DNA of 64,000 bases from Gnetum montanum. Taxonomy: Eukaryota > Streptophyta > Gnetopsida > Gnetales > Gnetaceae. The stretch lies in NCBI GenBank assembly GCA_015680685.1, contig MNCI01030945.1, positions 351,121-415,120 on the forward strand, in the 5' to 3' direction. The position numbers were made by a program, and so were the translations under genes. The notes below the pieces were generated by a model. The model was not told the origin of the DNA. It saw only the letters and a program-made list of their open reading frames with translations, and searched no databases. Numbering within the stretch: position 1 is the first letter of the stretch; each line of letters starts with the position of its first letter. This document shows positions 44,701-56,197 of this stretch, piece by piece.

Positions 44701-44952
44701 CTCTTACTTGACCTGCCATCATAAGATGAAAGCCTGGTTAAGAGGCGTCTGTTGGCAGAGATTGTGTATAATGAAAATTTGTAAAGCAGTGACGAGGTGC
44801 AACTTGTGAAGTGTGATGATGTAAAGATTGCAAGATTACCAATGTAAGTTCATGGCGGACCGCCAAGGCACAAGAGTGTAGAACTGCTAAAGGTGTAAAA
44901 CTGTTGATGTAAAGTATGAAGTTGTGTGACTGTCGATATGCAAATGTCAAAC

Positions 44953-45295
44953 TTCTAGTTTAGTGTCATTTCAGACTGCCAAATTGCAACATGCGAAATC
45001 TTAACATGCAAAATAATTGTATGTGAAACAGGAAGTTGTGAGCATGAGAAGTGCCAAACTATTAACATGAAAATACGAACTGCAGACATGAAAACACAAA
45101 ACTAGTAGAAATTATGACACTGCCCATGTGGAAGAAGATGCAAAAATTGCTGATGTAAGGATGTAGCGTTGTTAGTTTAATGTCATTGCGGACCACTAGG
45201 GGTGCAACTATGCTAGGGTTGCTTAATTTGAGGTCTTTTTGGACCGGTCGTATTGCGATTCCCAGGATTACTAGTTTAAGGTCTTTTCAGATCTT
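44953..45295 (+). repeat. 29-bp hairpin repeat units, element 6, upstream of the antisense gene
   Basis: A lone unit at 44953-44980 (AGTTTAG, TGTC-ATTTCA-GACT) and three more at 45171-45295: TGTC-ATTGCG-GACC, GGTC-TTTTTG-GACC and GGTC-TTTTCA-GATC. Same leader and loop length as the other arrays. They lie between the RT start and the putative promoter of the antisense gene. Confidence 0.7.
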
Positions 45296-45473
45296 TAATC
45301 AAAATAAATATATTTTTTTTGTTTTCGGGAAGGCAAGTAGTTGGCTTGAAGCGTGTCAAGGCTTTAATGCTAATACTACCACAATGTCGTGGCAAGCATG
45401 CTATGCTGTACGGTGCACTCTGCATTAATCAGAGAGAGAGAGAGAGGCAAGTTTCCTCATCTTGTCACTACGA

Positions 45474-45486
45474 CCATAAATAGGGG
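45474..45486 (+). promoter_or_regulatory. Putative TATA box of the antisense gene, element 6
   Basis: CCATAAATAGGGG lies about 150 bases before an ATG (45636) in a favourable context (GACAATGG). A GA microsatellite (45430-45447) precedes it. The call rests on position and the TATA-like core only. Confidence 0.4.
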
Positions 45487-45635
45487 TTAAAAACCCTGGC
45501 AATTATGCCATTTTCACCATAAGAGTGTAGAGCCCACATCGGTGCACAAGGCGATTTCAGAGTGCGAGGCAATTATATTAATCGACTAGTAAGGCAAGTT
45601 TTTACAGCGAAAAGTGTAAATCCGCAAGCAAGACA

Positions 45636-48600
45636 ATGGCTTCTAAGACGCATCTGGCACTTACAAGGGTTGAGGAGGCGAAGAAGACCCTGGGGCATGC
45701 ACCATAAGCACGCGTTGTGGCACGGAAGAGCACACCGTTGACTCAATAGGTTACTATGTCTCCTTCACTTTTTCATTTTGCGCTTTTTGTTGTTCTCTGC
45801 TCTTGTTTTGTGTCCTATCTGTTTTGTGTTTATTCTTGGCTATCTGTGTTTTTTTTTGGTCACGTCAGTTTAGCCTTTGCATCGCCGCTATCGCCATCTC
45901 GGTCGTGGCAGATGCGTGAACGCTATGTCATGTTTGCATGTAATGCCGTTGAAACTGCCACTACCACGTTTGTCATGACCGCACGGGTTGGGGCAGTTTA
46001 AGTTGCTTGACCCTTGCATGCCATAACGTAAAATCCTTAGGAGGGCTAGGCTATGATTGATAGCGTAAAAAGTGTCTTGTTAGAGCATGTTATCAATTTT
46101 TTTGTTGCTACCCTAGGCTTATTCGCATGTTCTTACTATGCTAGGCTTTCACGCCCTTGCTATGCTATGTATGGGCAGAGGGTTATGCTACGCTACGTAC
46201 ATGGACTGCTAGACGTTGCTACGTTGTGCGTGTATTGCCTTTAAGTATGATGCTTACATTCGCTGATTGTGTCGTTCAGGGCAGGGCCGAGGTCCAAGTT
46301 GATCATTTTGGAAGTTAGAGGGATCTCGTGCCATGTGAGCAAACCTGTGGCCAACGCCCCTCCTCCCCAGGTATGTATAGGAGAGCGAGGGATTTGGTTC
46401 AGAGCAGGGACACGAGACTTCTTGCAATACCTTCTTGACCACTTTAGTGTGATCATTTGATTCTCCCTAGAGGAGGTGGACGCATCCGACATAATAGAAG
46501 CCATGCTGCCTGGGGCAAGTTGTGGCATTCTGAGATTTTTTACCGACAAGGCAATCATGAGTAGGTAGGGAGAGGGATCCAGCCAGCCCTCAATAGGGTT
46601 AAGGCATTTATCCTAGATCTGGGACATGCCTAAATACAATTGCTACCACAAGCACAACACATTGTTCCTCACATGTCACATGGCGACGTTCTTTCAAAAC
46701 CCACAGGGGACTGTTTATTGTGCTGGTGGGTGAGCTTTACAACCTTGCTCCGCTGTGTTGTGCAACACTGGCCATATTGGCTGAATGCTAATAGTATGTG
46801 TTTGTCACCAAGTTTTTTATCAATGATGATGGAGTTCATGACTAATCGGGTCTGCTGGCTACAGCGCAGCTAGCCCTACAAGAATTCTCTTCTACCAAGA
46901 ACCTGCGGGCGAGTGTGATCGGTCTGTGCAGAAGAGAATACCATACCTACCCAAGCACATTATATATTCCCTACAATCAGTGTAAGAAGAAGGGTTGGCT
47001 GGATAAGGAGTGGAAAGAACCCTTCAAGCTGGTCACGGTTGAAAAGGCTATGATGGTTGAACCCCCGCTATTCCCGTTACCATATAGACCAGGTGGGTCA
47101 AATACTAAGTGTCACATGCTCAAGTGTTTTTGCAGTCCATTTATTTTCTTGCATCGTTATGCTAAGCGTGTTTTGTGAAAATTATTGCAGGGGCAAAGAA
47201 GACCCAGGAGGTAATGATGGTAACCGCTGAGATGCAGGGGGCGAGCATCTACTTTAAATATGGCGAAGTAGCAGCGAACTAGTGCTGGTTAGGCCAGAGG
47301 ACCCCAAACTCCTTGGTCAAGAATGTCCAAAAGGCGAGGCTTATGGATCTGTTCATGGCCCTGAATCCAAGCGTTTCGACCGCTGAGATGCTTTTCCTGG
47401 TTAACTCCTTTTCTAAGAGGGCAGGTCATTTTCGTACGCGCGTATGGGGCGTGCGGGTGGTCATTGAAATCAATGCTCAGCTGTTTATGGACTTGTTCGG
47501 TGTTCCTGCTAACGGCATCCCCATAGGGTTAAGGCGCAAGTAGGAGTTGACCCTTATGAAGAAGGATATCGAGCAGTGGTTACAGCTCGTTAAGGAGCGA
47601 AAAGGGTTCCCCATGGATAAGCTCAAGGGTGGACCCACCATGGAGATTTACCTGGTCTTCCGTGCCTGCGCATTCCCCCAACTACTCACCCAAGGGAAGG
47701 TCCTAGGGCTCGAGTAGGCCTGGATAATGCAGGAGGTTATGGAAGAAGGGGCCCATTATAACTAGGCCAGCTTCCTATGTAAGGGCTTGCAGGTTGAGAT
47801 TTTGGGGCTCCGTGAAAAAACGGAGTCCTGCTCCAACATACACTATGCCTTCTACATAGGCTGTCTAAAGCGCTTTATGGAGTTTCTAGTGGTTCAAGAG
47901 GATGGAGTCTGGGCCATGCAAGATTGCAACCAGATTCCCAAGCCATGGATTCGCCAGATCCTCGAGACTACACAAGCCCAAGATCCCCTGGAAATGATTG
48001 GGGAGTCGTTGTTTGTAATGACTAAAAATATAGTGGCTCGCAGCGTTTGTGGCTAGGACAGTGTAGGAGAGATGCCCCCTGCTATAGCCAGTAGCGTGAC
48101 ATGGGGGGAAAGTCTCATAGTAGAGACTATGCTCAAGGAGTTGCGAAGGAAGAGACCTCCCCCAACCGTTCGCATGGAGGAAGAGGAGGGACAAAGACTA
48201 CGGCTTAAGCTACAGAGGACGCAACCCCCCATTAGTAAATGCTTTCATGTAATGCTTACTTTACTATCGTTTGCTATGCTATGCTGCACTAGGCAATGTA
48301 GCGTGGCGTAGCATCTGCTTTGAGCTAATTTGTTTTGAATCGATGCAAACATGCTTCTTTGCTAGCAGACGAAGAAGAAGAAGAAGAAAGCGATGAAGAA
48401 GTGTCTGCCCCTCAAACAAGGACGACGAATCAAGATGTAGAGGCCCCAATCTTGGAGGAAAGGGCCCCGGTCAAAAATAAGGGAGCTCCTATTTCTAGGG
48501 CAGGGGCTCTTGTCATTAGGGAGCCTCCTATCAATGAAGAGGAACCTCCATTGAATAAAAAAGACGCTGGTCTCCTGAAAGGAAAGGCACCAGCGCATGA

Positions 48601-50048
48601 GGAAGGGGCTCGTATGGACTTGGCAGGGCCCTCCACCGAGGCCACCGCCCTCGTCTTACATCAGCAAGAAGAAAGAACGCAACCGGACGCTGGTGAGTTT
48701 GACGATATGTCTACCTTATTGTAGTCGATTTTGGCCATTTCTGATATGCTTAGTCATGTAACAAGTGCTACTGCTGATGCCATAGGACCCCCTCCAATCT
48801 GTGCAGAGTCATGGGCCAACATCCTTGACAAGTTTGCATTTGTGCAGGGACTTGTCGATGACATGATCAAATGCATTTAGCAGGCAAACCCTGACGTGGG
48901 TAAGTAGTAGTATTAAACACTCCCATCTTGTTATGCTTAAAAATTTTAAGTTTGCTGATTTTGCTATGTTAACACGATTACTATGCTCTTCGTATCGACA
49001 TAGCCTCTTGGCTCAAATTGGACCCAACACAACCCATGAAATTTGGCGCCGTGCCAACACTCTCACCTGAAGTGACCTAGGTGCCTCGTCGCATGTTCGA
49101 TGAGGCTTAAAAGTGCACCTTGCACTTGGCACACTCTCTATGGGAGTATAAGTGCATCAACGAGGACTTGTGGAAATGGGTCCAAAGGGCTGAGTAAAGA
49201 GAGGTCGAACTAGTCGTTGATATGGAGGATCTTAGGTCGAGGAACAAATTCCTCGTAAACCGTAACCCTGATGCTGAGGACTAGTGCAAGGCTATAGACA
49301 ATTATGCTAGATTTTGGACTGTCGTTCGTCAGAATGTTGAATCCACTCGCGAGATAGTCGAACAACAAATGTAGATGGACTTGCTAACTCAGAAGTGTCA
49401 AGACATGAAAGATATCAACACCAAGGTTTTCAAATGGGGGCGAACCCAGAGAAACCGCAAACACATGTACAAGTTGGAGAATGATACCCATCGAAAATTG
49501 TACAAAGACATTATTGTGGAGACATTCATGTATGAAGCATTTGTGAATGTCATCGATGTTTCTGAGGCTTACGCTAAGTTCAAAGAGTAGGTGATGGTTA
49601 CGAAATCTCCTGACTTGAAAGTGGACCTTCCTACAAGAAAGACCGCAACCGCCTTCCTTTCCCTAGGATCTCTAATATGGACAACCGTGGAAAGGGAGAA
49701 AGCCATTGCTACGAATGTTGGACCCAGCAACAGGCGTTGGATGGACATCACAACAGAGGAGATCTGGCGTTGCCTCAGGCTCGGTCTGGACCAAATACCT
49801 TTTAAGACCAACACAAGCCCCTCTCAAGTTAGTCACTTTACTGTGTAGATGCTCATGCTATGTTATAGTTTGCTTTTGCTGCGCTAACTGATTGCTTCAT
49901 TCCTACGATGCTCACTCCAGATGAGGGTGCAAGGCCCGTAGAGGGAGGGAATCAAGAACTAGCAGAAGACAATGTAGGGGAGGATGATGCATAAGTAGAT
50001 GAAGCATAGGCAAGTGGCGAAGGCAATGCAAATAGAGATAACCCATGA
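45636..50048 (+). pseudogene. Antisense multi-exon gene of element 6 (unknown function)
   Basis: Unrecognised gene. Proposed exons: 45636-45749 (putative first, basic, MASKTHLALTRVEEAKKTLG), about 46870-47092, 47191-48234, 48369-48899, 49004-49827 and 49921-50048, most with GT/AG borders. The third holds a globular domain with VNSFSKRAGHF, QLFMDLFGVPANGI and YAFYIGCLKRFMEFLVVQED. The fourth is acidic and Pro-rich. The fifth ends in a charged, probably coiled-coil part with VEQQM-stop-MDLLTQKCQDMK and KWGRTQRNRKHMYKLEND. Every part aligns with element 5. The GVPANGI block loosely recalls plant transposon-associated protein domains, a weak impression. TAG codons break it. The exact start and any exon between 45750 and 46870 are open. 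Confidence 0.7.
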
Positions 50049-50223
50049 CAGCATGGGGGTTTTTTTTTTTTGAAATTTTTAGAATTTTGCAATGTTGAAA
50101 TTTTGTAAAAGTTTTTGCAAACATTGCCAATAGGCGAAAGTTTTGAATAAAATGAAAAACTTCAGAAAAGAAACTAATTTTACGTTAGCTTGCCTATCAT
50201 GTAAAGTTTTCATGCTTTCATAT

Positions 50224-50490
50224 GCTAGTTTTAGGCCATTTCGGGCCATTGCTAGTTTTAGGTCATTTCGGGCCATTGCGTAACATGCCAGAAGGATTAT
50301 ATGTCATCAAAGCGAAAAGTAACAATGCTAGTTTTAGACCATTTTAGGCCATTGCCAAAAGAAATAGTACGTTAACAAAGCAAAAGCAATGATGCTAGTT
50401 TTAGGCCATTTCGGGCCATAGCGTAGCATGTCAGAAGGACATAAAGCAAAAAGCAACCATGCTAGTTTTAGGCCATTTTGGGCCATAGCG
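50224..50490 (+). repeat. 29-bp hairpin repeat array, element 6, downstream of the antisense gene
   Basis: Five units with leader GCTAGTTTTA and stems GGCC-ATTTCG-GGCC, GGTC-ATTTCG-GGCC, GACC-ATTTTA-GGCC and similar. Tails carry ATTGCGTAACATGCCAG-type sequence. It starts about 175 bases after the stop of the antisense gene, the same place as the element 5 array. Confidence 0.85.
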
Positions 50491-50579
50491 TAGCATGCCA
50501 AAAGGATGACATGTTAACAAAGTAGAAAGCAATGATGTACAAGGGATGGCAACTAGGCAGGAAGCAGTAGGGTTACTAC

Positions 50580-51430
50580 GCTATGCATAGCTGCCTCTTG
50601 ACCCGTCGTGGGTTGATCAGAACATGACGCCAAGGTCTTTCACCAAGGCCCTCGTTCGCTTCATCGTCCTCCACTTGGAAGGGCAACTCAACCCATGCAT
50701 TTTCGATTTGGAGGTCAGCTCACTAGGCCGATCCTTTCATTGGATGGTTAATGCATGCATGAGCAGGTGCCTTAGTCTCGAAGGTTGTGACCTCGGAGCC
50801 CTACTGCATGTCTAAATTAATGATTGCTTGTGTCACTACTTCATCACCACGGATCACCACCTCCCTACTTGCATATGGTAAGTGGATTTCCTAGTGTATA
50901 GGCGAGGAGATAGCCCTAAGTTGCGCTAACCATGATCTTCCCAAGATCAGGTTAAAACTGGGCATCTCCTCAACCACGATGAACGTTGCATTTGTGGGGA
51001 ACTGGTCCCCTACTACAAAGTCTACATGAACTGTGCCTTTCACCAAGATGCGTGCCCCATTGAAGGACCTCAAACATGATGTCGTTGTGGGTTTGATCCG
51101 GTCGACTAATCCCAACTTGTCCACAATGGGGAAGTGAATGACGTTTGTGGCAGCCCCATTGTCAACGTGTACCCTTCAGATCTGGTGTTGGCCGACCTGA
51201 ATTGTGATGAAGAGAGGTGTTGTACTCACCTGATCTCCTTCGGGGTCTTCCCTGATGACGTCGTCACAGAAAGTCAATTGAGGTTTCACAGACTCCGTGG
51301 GTACAAAGGGAAGCATGACCGAATGGATCGCTTCCTCTTCCACTGGCATGTTCTCGTCGACCGGGACCATCGTTAACATGCGGATTAGAGCCTCGCAGTG
51401 GGGTATAGATGTCATGATTAGGTTGTACAA
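50580..51430 (-). pseudogene. Aspartic protease relic of element 6
   Basis: Reads MYNLIMTSIPHCEALIRML, then near 51150 VHVDNGAATNVI, the active-site strand with D-N-G. FVVGDQFPTNATFIVVEE and FNLILGRSWL follow, the closing motif of gypsy proteases. It aligns block by block with element 5 at 31258-31800. Coding-like sequence continues to about 50580 before the hairpin array. It would process Gag-Pol. Confidence 0.82.
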
Positions 51431-51610
51431 CCTCAGTGTAGCATTTTTCTACTTTATAGCTTGCTTGACCTGGGTGAGGGCGTCCAAAAGGTCTTGGTCG
51501 TCCCCTTGCTTGACACTTTCCTCCTCTTCAATTTGTCCCAAAAGACGAATCTCCTGAGGAGAGGTGACTTTGGATCTGGGTTCAGATCCTTGTCGGTAGG
51601 ATGAGGCAGA

Positions 51611-54422
51611 CTACGTAGTCATGTCGACCTTCATCTTTGGGGGTGAAGGTGCAGATGCAAGGGACGAAGACGTAGGCTTGGAGATACCCTTGATGGTACT
51701 TCCCTTCGATGTCTCGCCCACCAAGTGGACTTCTCGCCTTGTGGGGCGAGGAGGCTGTTCAGCTTTGTCGTGCAAGATAGGGACCACCAAAGGTGTCGGT
51801 CCCCTGATGACGAATGGAGCTAGAGGCATTAGCTGACAGGGTCGCATGGCTCCATTAACATGTGGTGCAAAGGTGGATGCCCGTGGTGGGAATTTCAGGA
51901 TGAACGGCTGCTGTGAGCTTGGGCTAACCGCTGGTGGTGCTGGTGCACTACGCTGAGGCACGTGGACAATGAATGGCTGCCAGGGTGGCCTAGGATCACT
52001 ATCAATGCTGATAGCATTGATGATGTAACCGGAATTGTTAGCGTTGAGGGGATCCGTGTAGACATACATAGATTGGTTTCTAGGGCGTACTGGGTTGATT
52101 TTGTCTAGCACCAGTTTTCCTAGGTCGATTAATCTTTGGATGTCGTCTTGCAACGACAGACAATAATCCATGTTGTGACCACACTGTTGGTGGTAGTCAC
52201 AAAACCTGTCTAGCCTGAAACCCCTAGGAACTAGAGGCTTATAGGGTAGGGCCAAAGAGGGGTTCCTAAGGAGCTCATAGTAGCATTGATGTCTTGTGTT
52301 TGCCTCTTCCAACATTTGCTTATGTCGGATGTATCCCACTGCTAGCAGTTGCTTCAGAAGCTCTGAAGGCTTTAGAGGAAGCGGGATGTACTTTGAGCAG
52401 TTTTTGCGCTCAAAGTTAGGTTTGGGTTGTGCAAATGTCTTGGGCATAGGTGTAGCAGGTTGTTGCACGTGGCCCGGTTTGGGCACAGGGTTAGCTGCGG
52501 GTATGGCTAGTTTCTTGTTATTCTTGCTACCACTACTGCTAGGTTTGGGCTTGGCCTCGGTTGCCACAGCAGACACTGTGGTGGTTGGGGCCTTACCATT
52601 GTTCTTCTTTGCGAAGGTGCTTTTGTAAGCGATGTAGGCCGGGTCTTTGCTTGCCTCGGTCGCATCCTGTATGCTCTTAGTATGAGTAGAAGCCTGATTA
52701 AGAGAGCGAGGAGCAAGGTAGTACAACTTGGACTTGATGAAGTCATTCACTGCACCCTTAAAGACGACCAACATGTGGGCCTCTGCGATGGGCTTGTGGA
52801 TTTCGTTAAGGGTTGTGCTCCAACGTTGAATGAACTTTTGGACTGATTCTACCGGGTCTTGCTTCATGCTCATCAACTGGTTAGCGTAGTCTCTGGCTTC
52901 AGGTTGTACTTGAAGTGTGTCAAGAACTGGGTCAGGAGCTCTTCCAAAGTTGAAATGGATGAACGTGGCAACGCGCGGTACCAGTCTAGAGCTTTCCTAG
53001 CTATGTACATGGCGAAGACACGAATGATCATGTATGACCATTATTACAATAGCAAAGATTCAGATTTGAAGGTAACAAGATGCGCGTTGGGATCTCCCTC
53101 CCCATCGTACTTCGTGAAGTGCGGGAGAGACATCCCTAGAGGTAATGTTAAAGCTGGGATTGCAGGGTTGACGGGGTCATCCTGGTAAAAGTCCATGACT
53201 TGTACCGTGTCAGACCCAACAACTTTGAGGCATTTTATCTCCTTAGTGAGGGTCTGGATGAACTGGAATGCTTGGTCCAGACCCGACGACATTGTAGACG
53301 ATTGGGGGGCTACGGGGGTAGCTCCAACTTGTGGCATGGCGGGGGTGATGATATAATGCATCGACGGTACTGCCGGGACAACCCCTACTTGCGGTGCAGC
53401 CTATGTTGTCCACCACCTGGCAGGTGGTGTTGTTAAGGAAGCGACCACAGGTTGGGTCACTGGATAGACTGCTTGTGTCACCGGTAATGTAGACCATGGC
53501 CTTGTGTTGGGTTGCATCATCTATGAGGCTTGGTGTATTTGAGGGTGCATGTAGTGAGATCTGCGATGGTTACGGGATAGGCAAAGAAGCAAACGAGGCC
53601 CACCATGTGGATGGGCCCAGACTCGCCACAATGGGTGGAACTGACATGAATGTAGGAATAGAGGCAGAAGTCACGTATGTTTGCGAAGTTGGTATGGTAT
53701 GAACATGTGGATTGGTAGCCATGGTTGGCGTGTTATGTGCCACAGGAATGGGCTGCTAAACTTCCTGCAAAGGGATGGTAGCTGCAAACAGAACGAGCGA
53801 AACAGGCGAAAGCGGGCATTGAAACATCGCAGGATTGGCATGGCTACCCATAGCAGCTGTAATCACAGGTTGTAGAAGTGTAGGTGTAATTACAAAGGCA
53901 GTGGTGAGAGACGACAGCTTGGCCTAGAAGGATTGGGTAGGAGGGACAAGAGCAGGGCTAGTTGGGTCTCCTTCGTCCAATTGGGAATCGAGTTCTTCCT
54001 ATCCATCTTGGAAAGTGTCATCTTGGTTGGATGTTGTGTCCTATTGCTCCCTAAGCCTAGCCAACTAGATTAGTTGGTCTAGAAGCCTTTGGTACACTTG
54101 TGTTAAAAATAGAGAAATGCCGGGAATAGGAAGAAATTCCTTCCCATTGCAGTAAGCGAACTCGAAGCTACAGTTGTCCTCGAGTTCGTGTACGTCCAAG
54201 GGCAAACTGGCCTGCACCTTTGCACAAAGGAAACTATAATGCTCGTGTTGCTGGGCTAATCCCTCAAGTCCTAGATTTTGGATTCTAAGGGATCGATGTG
54301 TTTCCAGCATCGAGCTTAGTGGTTGTTCAGCACCAGTAGTGCCTTGAACCGTGATGGGGCCTTCAACATTGAAGGGAACTTCCACGTTGAAGGCATTGGC
54401 AGCAGTAGTTGAAAAAGCCATT
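51611..54422 (-). pseudogene. Gag relic of element 6
   Basis: The start is taken at 54422 (MAFSTTAANAFNVEVPF). The N-terminal part is Pro/Thr/Ser-rich with stops. Then come LTKEIKCLKVVGSD, DFYQDDPVNPAIP, KYDGEGDPNAHLVTFKSE and ARKALDWYRALPRSSISTLE. A 421-codon open frame (52876-51611) begins MSMKQDPVESVQKFIQRW and holds the CDYHQQCGHNMDYC zinc-binding-like box (about 52210-52165) and LQDDIQRLIDLGKLV, typical of Tat-lineage Gag. The tail is Pro-rich. It is the longest open frame of the window. Confidence 0.85.
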
Positions 54423-55062
54423 ACAAGCTGAGTAGTTTTGCAAAAAAACACAAGCGTTATGCAAAAGAGTGTGAACGAAAACAACAAAAAAGAAGGCTTT
54501 ACGTCTTGCTGGATTCTGGAGGAACCGTCGAGGCGACCGACCTGCACCACACAAGGCGTAAACAACCACAAATGGGTGTCACATTTACGCCGGTGCGTGA
54601 TAGGGTGCAAAATGCATGCAAGACTACTGTAAGACGGGAAAGTTAGCTAGTGACCAAGAAGGCTTTGCGTCTTGAAGGATCCCCGAGGGATCATCGAAGC
54701 GACTATTTTGTACCACGCGAGATGGGGTACAAAACACATGCAAGACAACTATAAGATGGGCAAGCTAACTAGTAGTCAAGAAGTCTTTGCATCTCGTAGG
54801 ATCCCAGAGGGACCATCGAAGCGACCATTCTGTACCACACGAGATGGGGTACAAAACGCATGCAAGACAACCATAAGATGAGCTAGTTAGCTGGCGATCG
54901 GAGGCCTTATGCTCTGTGGGGCTCCCAAGGAACCGTCGAGGTGACTTATTTGCACCGCACACTACGCAAACAACCACAAAAGGGTGTCACATCTATGCTT
55001 ATGCATATCAAGGTGCAGAAGGCTCATAGAACTACCGTGACATGTGGAAAAGGCACAAAAGG
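54423..55062 (-). other. Leader of element 6 with repeated blocks
   Basis: About 640 bases between primer site and gag start. It contains three imperfect copies of a block with GGATCCC, GAGGGACCATCGAAGCGACC and TACCACACGAGATGGGGTACA-like sequence, at about 54670-54745, 54790-54860 and, more diverged, 54910-54965. The period is about 120 bases. No coding domain. Such a leader could hold the packaging signal, which is inference. Confidence 0.5.
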
Positions 55063-55079
55063 CCCTCCTTCTAGTGCTA
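55063..55079 (-). other. Primer binding site of element 6 (putative)
   Basis: TAGCACTAGAAGGAGGG on the minus strand, six bases inside the LTR end. If the leading TGG has become TAG and a CpG has become CpA, the original would have been TGGCGCTAGAAGGAGGG. I do not assign the tRNA with confidence. Confidence 0.5.
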
Positions 55080-55085
55080 GAAAAC

Positions 55086-56192
55086 TGTAATGACCAAAAA
55101 TGTCAGCGGTTGGAAAACACTAAGGGTCGGTGGACGCGATAGTCTTGACCCCGTACTCGCGGGAGGGCCGTGCTGGGTGTGTGCGGATACGGGGCACCCT
55201 AAACGGTTTGGTTGATCAGATAGAGACTTAATCAACGTCAATATAGCGTTTTGCAACATATATCTTTGCAACAGGAATGAAAATGCAACAAGAACGAAAA
55301 TGCGAAGTAATGCTTGAAAGTAAATAAAGCACAAAAAAGAGTGCAAAATGCAACAATAAGTAGGAAACAAGATAAAATAGAATTAGAAAAATGCACTGCT
55401 TCAAAGCTACAAGCTTGCTCTGTCAAGGTGGATACAGTCGGTTGCACAGCGTGGTGGAGTGTAGAGATCCCGAGAGTAACCAGGATGTGCAAGCAAAACA
55501 GGTTGTGTGCTTGGGTGCGGACTTGGGTGCCAACAATACGGGGATTCTACCAAGGTGGTAGAAGGGGGATGGGACAAAATGCCAGTTAAAAATGCTAACT
55601 GTTTGTAGTGTCAAATAGAAAGCTTACAATGCGTGATGTCACAATGTCCGAGAAGAGAACTTGAGTGCCAGAGAGAGGGAAAGTCAAAGAATCTGGAGAA
55701 TCTTCCAACTTTTTGAATGCTATTTTGTTGGAAAAAATTTGAATTAGCCAAAGATCCCTATTTTTTCTTTCTAACCCTTCTTAACCCCTTGAGCACTGCT
55801 CATTGGGGTATTTATAGGGCTAGAGGGCATGCAAAAGGGGCGATTTGGATGCCATGTGCCCCAGGCCCACGCTGACTTGTTGGCACCACACGTGCCATGT
55901 ATGACCATTGGACCTGCAAGACCGTTGTAATGCGAGTCTGCCACGCCGTAACTGTGAGCCTGCCATGCCGTAATTGAGTCGTCCGTGTCTGGAGATGTGT
56001 GCCAATGATCCAATTAGGTGAAGTGCGTTAATGTCGCACAACCACCCGCATGCCCTACTGTGCTTTGTAGCATAGCATGCTTGGTGTAGCGTAGCACCTT
56101 GTCGTGTGTTCTGCTATATGTGTGTTGCATTCTTGCTCAAATTGCAAGGCCTAGTGAAGCAAGGATGACTTCAAATTTTTTGGGGTGTTTCA
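55086..56192 (-). repeat. 5' LTR of element 6 (1,107 bp, internally deleted)
   Basis: Starts TGAAACACCCC at 56192 and ends GGTCATTACA at 55086. It aligns with the 3' LTR along its length except for one missing block, equal to about 39321-39889, located at about 56137-56140. The TATA box, CTATAAATAC, is at 55808-55818. The missing block is the part of U3 richest in TAGC words. Confidence 0.9.
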
Positions 56193-56197
56193 ATAGC
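56193..56197. other. Target site duplication of element 6, right
   Basis: ATAGC directly after the LTR end GTTTCA. It equals 38259-38263. Confidence 0.9.

Larger units (their letters stand above)
38264..56192 (-). mobile_element. Element 6: complete 17.9-kb Tat-like retrotransposon with antisense gene
   Basis: Both LTRs, a primer site, gag, protease, RT, RNase H, a second archaeal-type RNase H, integrase, a polypurine tract and an antisense spliced gene between protease and RT can be read. A perfect 5-bp target duplication, ATAGC, flanks it (38259-38263 and 56193-56197). The Gag CDYHxxxGHxxxxC box, the extra RNase H and the large size fit the Tat lineage (Ogre/Retand-like), which is family knowledge. 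The 5' LTR lacks about 570 bp present in the 3' LTR. Several stops make it non-autonomous now. Confidence 0.93.

Noticed and set aside
45430-45447. GA microsatellite as an independent feature
   Set aside because: Short simple repeat. Mentioned only as context for the putative promoter, since GA tracts can lie near plant promoters.
45750-46869. Short frames between the first and second proposed exons of the antisense gene, including a 105-codon frame on the opposite strand
   Set aside because: I could not align any of them to element 5, and none has a recognisable domain. Extra exons are possible but not supported.
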